This document shows, piece by piece, positions 48,515-60,651 of a stretch of 64,000 nt of DNA. Made by a program: the position numbers and the translations under genes. The stretch is from Lycocorax pyrrhopterus obiensis (taxonomy: Eukaryota; Chordata; Aves; Passeriformes; Paradisaeidae), in assembly GCA_014706295.1 (NCBI GenBank), contig JACSVZ010000011.1:14995329-15059328 (forward strand). The letters are read 5' to 3'. Each line of letters begins with the position of its first letter. The stretch's first letter is position 1. The notes under the pieces were generated by a model, which had not been told where the DNA came from, ran no database searches, and worked only from the letters and a program-made list of their open reading frames with translations.

Positions 48515-51500
48515 TCTTTTCCTCTTGGTTTGCTTTAAAACCAAGTTATCTTCATTTCTCTGACACGTAATATAATTGGCTTGCTTGTCACAGCCCTAAT
48601 ATGAACTAATAAAATGTCTGAAGTCCTCACCTGTTTCCAGCAAATATTCTGCAGTAGGAATATCTCGTCTAATGAAGAGCAGTGTATATATTTGGCATGT
48701 TTAAAAAATGATTAATTGTGATTATGGACAAATTAATTGTGGATACACAAAGGCTGAAGGAAGAGCTGAACACAGAGAGTCTCAAAAGTCTAGTCATGCA
48801 AATCCTGAGATGATTGTGCTAAATATGTGAAGAGTATCTTGGAAATAATCTAAATAAATGTCCAAAATCACTGCAGTAGTGTTGCCTCACTTTCTAAACA
48901 GTATGAGATCTCTTCCAGAAAAACCATATTTAGGACCTGGATATTCTCCAGACCCATCTCCACTGGGATGGATTTGGGCAGAATTTCTGTGTAGTTTTCT
49001 GTAAAGAGTTCTCAGAAACCCTCTTTCAAGATCTTCACAGTAAGAATTTGATAAATTCTCTGCAGAATCTTGTTGAAATGTTTCCCTGTCTGTATGTGCA
49101 TTTATACATTTTATAAGCACACGCATCTTTAAAAGCTTTCCCCTGTCCTTGAAGAGAGGATCCTTAAGAGCTTCGGGTCTCAGTGCTTTAATTTATCAGA
49201 ATGGAAAGTGATGCCTTCAAATCATTCAACTCCTAAGTTTTACAGCATGGACAAGTATTGGAAATACTCAAAGCTGGAAGCTGTGTCCATGGCTTCTGCA
49301 AACAACTCTGCCCATTATTCCTGCAAGGTACTAACCAGGCAGGATTGGCCTTTTCTAAGGTCACCTTTGGTTGTGTTGAGTGGAATAACTGACTTTAAAC
49401 TATAGGAAGGTGAAACCACTGTTATCACCTACTGTAAATTTTAATTCACTAACCCAAATGAATGCTGAGGCTTGTACGTTATTGTTTATACTCTCTGAAT
49501 GTCTTTAATTTTTTTGAGTTATGTGTATTTAAAAAATGTAGTTGACATGAGAAAAATTTTCTACTGTGAACAAAAAAGAGAGAAAATGAAGAATTGGTTT
49601 TGGTGTTTGGTTTTTTTTCTGTTTCTAGAAAATAGACAAAAGGATATTCAGTGTTTTAAATGCTGTGAAGTAATTTTTTTAACTGTCTCTAACCAAGAAA
49701 CAGTTAAAAGACTGCTCTTGCATCCTGTCTTTTGGAACAAAGTAAATGCTGACAAATTAATTTATGAAGGTAGCACTGTGGATAAGGCTTAAAACTATTT
49801 GCACAGGATCTGTGCATGGTAGAAAAGACTGAAAAAGATGACTCTGAGTTCTCAGACTTTGGGGGATGATGTGGCTTTATACATTTGTGTTGTTGTTCAG
49901 TGCACTGTTTATAAAAGCAAGTATATAAAGTCATATACAACTTTCATTGAGAGATTGCTGGGAGTGGACTCAAGGCTTCACAGTGGCTGGTTTGGAATCC
50001 AACATTCAGATATGGCAAATGCTGGGTCCTCCTTGTGTGAACCTTACAAAGGGAGGTTATTTATATTGTCCTTTTGGAATTATTTTGACAGGGGTTTTGA
50101 AAATAATTTCGAGTTGTGGGACAGATTTATATCTGATTCAACCTAAACATATTTGGGCTTAGTCAGCCTCCCTGCAGCAGGACCTGCAAAACCAAACTGG
50201 GCTGCAGATGGAAAAGGTGGCTCAGTGTGTGGGGCTGCTCTGACCGGGTCACTGGGGAAGTGTGAGGGTGGACAGGGAACGTAGGAGATCGAGGCTTTAA
50301 ATGTCTGCTGGGTGATGGGCTGTGCTGTCTCTGCTGGTAGCTTACAGCTGAATTTCAGGATGGGTAACTGTGGTTGGTTGTGCTCACTCTGCCTTCTCTG
50401 GGCTGTGTCACAAGTACTTCAGGGGAGAAATGGCTGAAATGCTGCTCAAACCGAGAGCGCTTTGGAACAGCGAGACTTCTCCGTATCTGAGAGGGAAACA
50501 GGAATGAAAGAGGCAAAGAAACCCACATTGTCGAGAAAGTGTGTGAGTTTAGAACCTAATTATACTCCCATTGAATCCAATAACAAGAATTCCTATTGAT
50601 TTTAAAAGGAGAATGATTTGGCAACATTTCATCTCCTCACTCTGCACTAGCAAGTGCATAATGGTCTCTTTTAAACCTATTCATTTGTTTCAACCTTTAT
50701 TGGAGGACAGAGTGCTTACAGCTGGCAGAAGAGGGGGAGGAGAGAAGCTGTTTTATTTGTAACACAATTCAAGTGAAAAAAGTAAACCAGACCATCACAA
50801 ATACATTCAGAATTGCAGAAAAATCTATTATTAAGGAATTACAAGGTTTTTGCCTTCACATTCTAACCAGCTCTTTTTTGTGGCTTTGACATTGCTAAGG
50901 TTTTCTTTATTTTTGTAGAAAAAGACAGGAAAACTTAGAAAGTCTGCACAAAAGTCTTATTTGCCATTTTGTGTGTTGAAGCTGGGCTTCATGGGAGTGT
51001 TATTGTTTGCTTTGGTTTTGCTTGTATTTAGCATGTAGCTTTTAAAAGCCCTTCATGGCTGGAGAGTTTTTATTGTAAACATAAAACATTAATTTAAACA
51101 TTAAAAATTTTACAGCTGCTTTTTAGTACATAAATTTTCACAGACACTCAAAGACGGTGATTTTTGTTTTAATGTTTTCTTTTTCTTAACTGCTCTGAAG
51201 TTGCATAGAGAGGGGAGAAAACCAGAATACTGATAAAATGCTTCATGTTTAGATCTTTGAGCTGTAAGACCGACATTCTTAGCACAGGGGAGAATTCCTA
51301 GTAAGTATGGGATAAATATTAGTGCTGCCAAAAAAAGCAAACATTCCCACAGTTGGGATTTTGGGGGAGATCCTTGTTTTTTTATCCCTTAAACAGTTTT
51401 TCAGTAAATCAAAAACATGAAAAAGGAATGAGAAAGGAAGAAGTAAAGCAAGTTAATCTGCTCATAGACTACAGCAGCAGAATCATTGCTCTTGGTGTGA

Positions 51501-54500
51501 CACGTCCATCACAACAGGGCCTTTAGAAAAGCTCCTTCCACAGCCCGAGACAACAAGAACAAAGAAATAAATAGAAATTGTGTAGCAGTGGTAATGTTTG
51601 GGGTTCTGTGGCAGTACAGAACACAGCTGTATAAGGTTCAAAAGCAGTGGCTGCCCAGCTGCCCTGCTCTGACAGGGAGTGTTGGTTCCTGAGGGGAGTG
51701 TGCTTAATTCTCAGCCATGTAAACTGGAGAAGCTTCACTGGTTTGAGTGGATCTGAAGGACTTTGGAACAGAAAAACAGTTGTATGCAGTGACTAATTTT
51801 GTAATTTTTGTCTGTAGCAATACCTGCAGGAATTTAAATTTGGCAGAGAGCTGCTCAGGGAGAGCAGTGAAATCAAGTGACATTTGATATAATTTTGAAC
51901 TGTCGTAGTAAGTGGTGGAGGAACAGAGCTGGGAGGTGGGGCCATGGGTGCAGCAGTGTTTCCTGAAGCAGAATGGATCAGTAACTTTTGTATATTTATA
52001 TCAATGGTATCACATTTTTTTAAAGAGAAGTAGCTGGGGGTGCTCAGAAGATTGCAGGTACTGGTGCCTGGTTATAATAAACGCTGAGAATGGAAGCACT
52101 TAAAGATTATAAGCAGGGTTGAAAAGTAAACATACAGTTTTATCCTGCCCTATGTGTTCAAGTATCCAACTAAAACTAGAGAGCAGATGCTTTTTGTTTT
52201 CCAAGTGCTTGAGCAGGAGGCATGAGATGTGCAAGCCAGCTCTGGTGGTGAGGAGAGCCCAGTGTAAATGAAGTGTCTGTACTTCTGGCTTTTTCTTTGA
52301 TGGAATAATTTGCAGAGTGACTGATACTACCCCTACAAACCTACTAGCTAACTCAGTTTCATCAGCAATCAGTCACTTTGAATTAAAAAATTGAAGCACA
52401 CATATACTGGATATAAGAATACTTTATATGTATGCTTAACGTCCATTTGAATTTCATTTAAGGGTGTTATTAAGTCTCCATGCAGATAACTTTTAGTGAC
52501 ACAGCAGATAAGTACAATAGAGAAGCATCTTCAATATACAATAGCATTAACAGATTTATCTTTGTGTATAACACAGAGCTGGCTGGAGAAGCTGCTGAAC
52601 AAATGAATTCTGTTTTTCTGCATGTCACTGGATTGGTCTTTGCAAGTCTGGACGAAAACCAAAATCAACAAATTAAGAAGACAACAGTATTGCTTGCTTG
52701 TTTCAGCTTCAAACACAGGAAAAGCACATTTAGAAGTTTCCAGAGGCCGTTGAAATGTTTGTTTCTTTGACATTGTTTGCTATTAAGCATGTTTGTGTTA
52801 CAGAATTCAACAAATCAATCCAGTGCTGTTTGGCAAAAAAGTAGCAAAAGCACCCAAACCATCAGTTTGTTTGGCTCAGAAGGATCTGTTGATGGAAATG
52901 ACTGGCAAAGGCATTTAGTGTGTATTCACCAGTGTTCCTTTATAAATAGTGCTAACTCAAAAAGCTAAGAAATATACAAACACATGTACTGGAAAATTTC
53001 TGGTTTTAAAAATAATAATTGAGAAAATGCGGTGCTGGTGTTGTATTGGATCAGGATGGGGGGACAGTTAGTTGTTTCCTTCAAATACTAAATAACCCAT
53101 GTAACTTTGCTCTCATCTGTTTTTAAGTCTCTGCCTCTCTCTATTTCAGAAATTTGAAGTAAAATTATAATCAGTGTTCAATGACTCGTAATTGAAGCCA
53201 AAATGCAGTTGTGGTGCTGCTCACCTGTGTGTCTGCTCAGGTTCATGCTGATGCAGGACTTCTGACACTCACAAATCCCTTTCCAGGGCTGCAGGAAAAC
53301 CACAGCAGTGAATTCCTCTTTCCCTCTTTTTACCCTGTGCCATTTAAGGAGCTCGTGCACCAGTTATTAATTTCTCCACTTGTCTTTCAAGCTTGAGTAG
53401 CCAACTCCAATATCTGGGAATGGCTACACAGGAAGCGTTATTCATTAGGACAGGTGGCTCGAGCATGGAATAATCACCATTGCAGATTTATTCCATGGAG
53501 GCCCAGGCAGAACTGCTCAGGTCCCCAGCAGCAGCACAGGTCAGGGAGGTGGCACAAGCCTTGTCGAAGTCCTGGGTCAAACACCCCAGTCAGATTGCTC
53601 TCTGCAAGAGAGCTCAGGCCCTGGTAACACCTCTTGTGGTATCTTTTACATTAGAAGCAGATGATATTTCACAAATAAAGAGTCATGAAGCAAACACAAT
53701 TTGTCCTGCCTGGGATGGCTCTGGGGTTAATAGCCTGGATAAGTATTTCCTGAAATGCATTAAAATAAGTAAGTAAACTGTCCAAAGAAACACGGGCTTC
53801 AAACAAAGCAAAAAAGTGAAAATGGAAAGCTTGCAGCTTTCAAGGAATTTCTTTCAGGTACTGTTTTTTATGGCTGTGGATACGCATGGATACAAACATT
53901 CATACATGTGAACACAGGCATCAGCCTAGTAGAAAGAGTTTTCAGTGAGGGGAGGTGATACAGAGACAGGAGAGTAGGATGGTAGAAAATCCTACAACCA
54001 GGGAAGCAAGCTTCCCTACACTCAATAAGTCATAGGGGCTAAAAATAGTCTTTTAGCAAAGTTGTAGAAAACCTTATTTTTTATTCACTTTCTTATAAAA
54101 TTTATTTGTATACATATATGTCTCTGTCCATGCCTATATGCTGTCTGTACACATAAATACATATGTCCAACACATGCACATATGATGTACACATATTTAT
54201 TTTAAGCAAGCAGTGCTGTATTTGTACAGTAAATGACTGGTTGCAGGTAGATAATATAAGTGGCTCAAAGAATAAGTGAAAATGTTATTTTACATGTGCT
54301 GTTACACAAAATGTGCTGCTACAGAGCATTTGAAGCACAGGCTTCGTTATTACTGGTGTGCACACAGTGTGTGTAACCACCTCATAAATACATGTACACT
54401 ATGGAAATTGCATGTGGGTTGTTATCTGGACTTGCTATTAGTACTTTTTTTCGGTCATCATAACGTTCTAGTGTTTTTATTTCTCCTAAGCAGATTTTAG

Positions 54501-55193
54501 TAGGCCATTATTACTCTAGGTCAGGAAATAATAAGAACTCTTTGAAGAAAAGCACTGCAACCTCCTGTAGCTCTGATCAGCTGTTTTTTAGTAATCTGCC
54601 TGAGCTTCCTTGCTTCCTCTTCTCAAGTAGTTCAGTGGAGTTTTGTTGGAGTATTTGTTGTGTTCACTTGAGCGGCACCTTTGGACTTGCAGACAGCCAG
54701 CGCGTCCCTCTCTGCCAGAGCTCGCTCTGTCTTGGTCAAACTTGTGGTCTACGTGAAAAGTCTTTTTTTTTTCTGCTGCTAGCACCAAGATCCTGTCTTT
54801 GTGGTTTGTGGTAGGTGAACACTTTTTGACCTCATAAAATTTGCTGCTCTGTCCGTGTGTGGTGGGTTTTAACAGCCAATACACTTTGGGAAAGCCAAGG
54901 TCCCAAAGAGCGATGTCCTTCTGCAACAAAATAAAGCACGAAAGTCACAGCTCTTCCCCTGACTGAGCTGCTGCTTTGATATCACAGCTTGGATTTTAAA
55001 TTCATTTTTTAAACAATAATTTGGAAACTTTAGAAACTTGCAGTGATTTATGTCTGAGTCAGTAGTTAATTTAAAATGCAAGAGGCAGATGGTGAACTCA
55101 TACAATGAACTTTGATGTTTTAATATAAACCTGTGGCTTCACAGGTTCTTCCCATCCAAGTGCAAAGAGGACTTCCCAGATAGCACTCCTGAG
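48515..55193. other. Non-coding stretch, no gene seen
   Basis: Nearly 7 kb without a recognisable gene or transposon. A GC-richer patch lies at about 50160-50480, and a degenerate TA/CA-alternating low-complexity patch at about 54095-54205. Overlapping short frames on both strands occur at 52480-52773 and 54542-54929 and are taken as chance. Confidence 0.55.
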
Positions 55194-55230
55194 TAAATAA
55201 ACAAATAAATGAATGAATAAATAAATAAAT
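55194..55230 (+). repeat. (AAAT)n/(AATG)n microsatellite
   Basis: Thirty-seven bases of TAAA units interrupted by single C and G substitutions. Confidence 0.92.
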
Positions 55231-58200
55231 CCTTTAATAGAAAACAAAAGCACAAAGAGAAGACAGTAATAAAGTTAAATAATGGTAGTAAACACTCAAT
55301 AGTATTGGTTGTAATACATATTAAGTCGTGATTTTGGCTTACTTATTGCTCTAAGTTACATTGCATGGTCCTAATTCAGAATGCTCTTAGGCTGACAATT
55401 TTATATTTTATATGAAAAGTAACATATATCTATCTGCCTATATATGTATTAACCTGCTGAAAGCTCAGAGGAAAAGGATGGCTCTTTTGTTCATAAGACT
55501 GTATAGATTTCTTTTAAAATGGATATTTCAGTGTACTTTTGTATACTTTCAGTACATTTTTCAATACACCTTTTCTCTGTGGCCGGGCTCAGACTCTGTA
55601 ATTCTTGGCATTCAAATTTCATAAGTGTCTCCTTTGTTTATTTTACATTAAGGCAAATGCTGCAGCATCCCCTTACCTTTATAGTATTTCTACTGTGCCT
55701 TTATTATTACATATAATAAGTGAAAGAACAGCTATGTTAAATTTTATCCAGCTAAACAGTAAGGCAGATATGTGAAGAAAAATTATCCTGTGTTTTCTGA
55801 TTTTGAACTTCTTCCAGTATGTTCTGTGGCAATGGAGTTAATTCATTTACTTGGGTTGTGTTCAGTTACAGTGATAAGTGTTTTAATACTCAAGTACATT
55901 TTTTTTACACTGACATCTTAGTGAGATGCTCAGCTTTACAGAATGCTGATAGATCAGTCGTAAAAATGAAATAGTAAATCTTAATGTACTAAACTGAATT
56001 TATTATACTTTGTGTCTATTTCCAGGGAAAAATAATTTAAATTACTTTCAATGCTTTACGTATTTACTGGGTGAGAACCTGGCTTACCATGTCCAGAGCA
56101 AAGTTCTTTTGGATGAAAGAGAGCCATGATACCACCTCTGGTGTTTTTCACTTCTGGTTAACCATTAGAATGAAGTTTGTAGCTGAGCAATGTTAATTTC
56201 TGCTCCTAAGAAAATTAGTTTTGAGGGAAGCTTGTAGAGCTGCTTCAGTACAGAAGATCTTTGTGAGGTATTTGTATGGAATAGAGCTTAAAACTTTTGT
56301 TTTCTGTTTTCTCCAAAATAAATTTTTCAGATGTTATCATGAATAATTATTAGAAAACAAATCAAAGGTGTCTCAAGTTTAAGAAAAATGGAATTTCCTG
56401 CAGTGTTTGACCAGTTTTTCTCAGTTGTATCAAGGAAGTGAGGAACTCTTTGGTCTGATAAACAATGCAAATATCAGTGTGATAAAATTGGCCATCCAGG
56501 AAAATCATAAATCCCAGGCCTCTTTGCTGGGGAATGTGGTTGGCACAGTCCCGAGGTCATGTACCTTCATCCAGTCAAGATTTAGCCCCTTATGAACGTC
56601 TCAGATAACAGAGATGGCACTGAACCATCCCAAGTCCAAGAAGAAAATAGAAATTGTTGTTTGTGCACAACCAAAAAGTATAAAAATATTTTTAAAAGTA
56701 TTTTAGTATCATGTGTTTGCCAGTGTTTCTAGAGGAAAAAAAACCCCAAACCCACTTGCTTTCTGTCTTTGAATCTTCTTACTTTCATTTAGTTATAACT
56801 TACAGGCTGTGTGGGTGGGTTCAGAATTTATAATCGTTTGCAGGTGTTTCTCACTGTTTTTCTTTCCTTTACTGTCTTTTTGTTTGTTTAAAGGAAATCA
56901 CAGTGGTATGAGTCGAGTTGGAGCTTGCAAATGTAACAGAATGGTTTATCCTGGCAAGGTAGGAAGGAAGGACAAGGGAAGAGAAACAAGATGAAGATGG
57001 AGTACAGGTTCAATTAATTAAGGATAGCAAGTAATTTTAATCTGAACTCAGTTATGCAATTCTAGTGAGAATAGTGTTGAAAACTTACATATGGGAAAAT
57101 ATTTTCTTAGGTAAGACTGAAGTTTTAGTTCCAAGATAAACCTAATTTTGACCTTAGTTTTGTGTGAAAATCTATTTTCTCCATCACATTTGCATTAGAG
57201 AAATGTGTCCAGTTGTGTTTGCCCAAATTTTATGCATATAAGTCATTCGGATTTTGATGTGTGGGATTTATTATTTTTTTAAAAAAATTGTATAGCCGAG
57301 ATTCATTGAGCTGATAAAGATTGTATTTTTATGACAAATTTTTGTCTCTGTTAATTCTGAGCTTTCTCTAGTCTAGTGATTAGTTCCTATGAGCCAATCA
57401 AGTCTCTATGTAATCAATCAATCAGTGTATGTGTTCTTTTCATCTTAGAAATTTTCCAGAATCTGAATTTAATTCCAGGCCTCCAGTGTTAAGCCAGGGC
57501 CCCTTCTGGGACTGAGTTTCTCCAGCTCCAGCTTGGGGAGCAGAATTACTTTGCAGCAACCTTCCACCAGCTCTGTGTTGCAGTTTCTCTACTTACAGAT
57601 GTTTTTTACTCAGTTTCATTTTCAGTAGGTGATTTTTTTATCCAGCTATCAGCGCATCTTCGTGTCACTGCAGAGATAGTTTGGTTTTGGGAAAAAACTC
57701 CACCACTGAAGTGGGATACCCAAGTGAGGTTCTCTAGAAAACCTTTCTTGTATTTTCTTCTTCTTTTTCCTTCTTTGTTTCCATTAATGTTTTGTTCTCC
57801 AGAACACAACTGGATGGACTGACTATTGCTGTGCAATCTTGGCTCCCAGTAAATCCCATCTGTGCTGCTCCTTGATTTAACAGGAGGGTTCACTTCTGAG
57901 CAGGGCAAAGTATTTTTCCCATTCTGCAACCCACTGAGTCAAATACATCCATGTTTCATGTTTTATCATGTTACATAAATAATCTTATCTATCCCTGCAG
58001 TATTTCTGTTAGCTACATCATTGCTAAATTTTGTAACAATATGCCCTTTGCAGTAAAATGTCACCAAAAAGTTATATACTGTAATAATTTTCATCTGTTT
58101 CATAAAGACAGACAATTTTTAAGATTCATGTTCATTTCATCATTGAAATCCGAGTCTTCATACATTAATTTATAATGAAACCTCATGCTCCCTTCTACAT

Positions 58201-60619
58201 TGATCACTAATTTTCTGTCTCCTTGATATGTGTTAAAATAAACTATAGATATAAAGGGCACGTTATATGCCTGACACTGTTGAGTTAAATAGAACACTCT
58301 TCTCTAACTCATCCCTGTGGTCTGGCCTTTGTTTCACAGGGAAAATCCTCAAAACCCAATTGTAAAAGATGGGCTGCTTCCACCACGCAGATGATCCGAT
58401 GTGTTTCTTGTTTCTGTCTGCAGATAACCTGAATAATGAATTTTCAAAGAGTGCCCTGCAGCCCATTCTAAATGCAGGCTGCAAAAAACCATTTTTTGAA
58501 GTTGCATATAAAAACATTGCACTGCAGCTGAATATTTTTTGTGTGCCCTCCAGATCAAAATCAATGTTGAAAAAGAAAGGATGATCCAGGTTAGGAACAT
58601 AACATGAAAACCGATGCAAGGGATGTGAACTGAGGTGTACCTCGTTTATTATCCTACCTGACAACACCGAGCACCAGCTGCATTTACAAACAGCAGAGCT
58701 CCATCAGAGACTCATGGGGAGATAATCTGTCCTGGAGCACTGGCTTGCATCTCTAATATAGTTACAGACTGATTTAAGTAATGAAACAAGATGTTCAGTG
58801 TATTTCCAATTGTTTTCATTAACAATGATAAACCTATTGAGCTGACTGCTACAGTTCAGTTTTACTGGGAAAATGTCACATTTGTGAACCTTCCAAATAG
58901 TGGGTGACATTTTCTGCTCTGAGGCAGTCTGGGGGAGGATAGCCCTGATACACTTGGAACAGAAGGAATTACATCTGAATGTCGCCCAGTGCAAATAGCA
59001 ATGGGGAAGAAGGTAAAGCTTCAGAGGTCCCTTGGTAAATTAATTTTCCCTAATTACATTTCATGGCAGGAAACACAGATATTAGAAGTGCCTGTTGAAA
59101 TAATACAGTATTTAAATTCTGATTAATCCATAGGTCAGGCAAGAACTGTTCAATACATGTCTCCAGAAGGAAAGCTCTGCTTTGAAAGAAAAAGGGACAA
59201 ACATCCACACTTAAGTAGACAGGCTGAATAATTTCAAGTGCTAGTTGAAATTTGATGCCAGACAATAGGTAAGTTAAGCCAGTAGCTATAAAATTACCAA
59301 AAGTGTAGAACATCATCACTAACACATCTTCCAGAGATTTGAGGCAAGATGATTTATTAACTTAGTTTTCTTCCCTCCTCTGTCTTAGGAAAGCTGATTT
59401 TTTTTTCCCTTTCCAGAAATCCTTTGGTAAGTGCCTAGCCATAATTCACCAGGACAAATAATTATTGATAATATGGGTGCCAGGAAAATATTTGTATTCT
59501 GGTGGGGTGGTAGTTTAGGCTAAAATAGGACTAGTTAGAAAGGTTATTTTATTCAATTTTTGCCAATATAATTATTTGTCAAGCCCTTTAATTTTACTGT
59601 GCTTTCCTTTCTTAAGCCATGTTTCCTTTTGCTTTTATATAACCCTACCCCCTCCTACAAGGAGTCCCAGGAATGCTGAGATGCCCAATTACTCATTCAG
59701 TTTCTGCCTAAGTAATATTTTATGCTCTTCCCTGTTTGTTGAGTTGCAGTGCTGAGAGTTGGGGTTCCTGTGTATCAGCCTGCTGGGGAAGGGATGAGCC
59801 ATCCCTTCCCGTGCTAGGAGCAGTTCCAGCCTCTGCATTATGTAGAAGAATAGAAGGGAAAGGCTCCCTCAATTTAGCCAGTAGCTCCTCATTCAAATCC
59901 CCCTGAATCCAGAATCTGGTTTTCCAGATGCACTTTAAGGCGAGATAACCCAGAAAAGTCCCAAAAATGTCTGAAAATCATTTCCAAGCCTTTGAAGTAA
60001 ACACCCAAGTGCTTGATGTCATCAAAGGGGGGTTTCTGTGTCTGCTGCATGCTTTTTCTGGGGTGTTCACACAGACTGTCCTTGTAACAGAGCGAAAAGC
60101 AAGTTCTTGGAGTTGTGAACTGTGTGAAGTTTTGTGGCATTTGCAGCTGAATTTAGTTTCCAGTTCTCTGTTCTCATTAATTTAGAGTAATATACCGCAG
60201 CAATAGTGTTGTAAAAAGGGATAATTATGACTCTTTCAAGACTGGCTGTTTCTGGAAGATATGCTTTAGTCATATGTGAGTGATTGCCCCGGATACAGAC
60301 CAAACTGGATAAAATTCAGTGATCTGTGTTATATAGCTTAAGTTTAGAAAATTGAATGCTCCCTTTCAGTCTCATAATCTGGTGAGAAGGCATTTTATTT
60401 TCAGTAAGCCAATATAGTTTTTTTGCAGCACAGGTTTTGTGCAGAATTCTTCTCAAGCCACATTTCAAACTGCAAATCATTTTGGAACCTGAGTTCTGCT
60501 GCAAACACTTGAGTTTACAGTGCCTGATGTGGCTCTTTTTAAGATGTAAGTAATGGATAAAGCAAAAGGATGAAGCAAAGGAAGCTAAGTAGTTTGCTGT
60601 GACCCCTGGGTGACTCCAC
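55231..60619. other. Non-coding stretch with two exon-like spots
   Basis: No gene is called. A 65-base segment at 56894-56958 lies between a strong acceptor-like tract and a GT donor. An acceptor-like TCTGTCTGCAG ending at 58423 is followed by an open frame to 58584. At 58263-58667 the minus strand is open for 134 codons, the longest frame in the window. The region 58300-58700 has mixed composition and could equally be a conserved regulatory element. Confidence 0.4.
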
Positions 60620-60651
60620 TGATGTAAATAAGTTTCTTGGGATTTACATCA
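60620..60651. repeat. Perfect 10-bp inverted repeat (hairpin)
   Basis: TGATGTAAAT (60620-60629) is the exact reverse complement of ATTTACATCA (60642-60651), with a 12-base loop. Words such as 'ctccactgatgtaaat' also recall old amniote repeats that carry 'ccattgaagtcaatgg' symmetry, so the hairpin may be a remnant of one. Confidence 0.7.

Noticed and set aside
58263..58667. 134-codon minus-strand open frame, the longest in the window
   Set aside because: No recognised domain, overlaps other frames on both strands, and length is within chance for 64 kb. Kept only as a finding.
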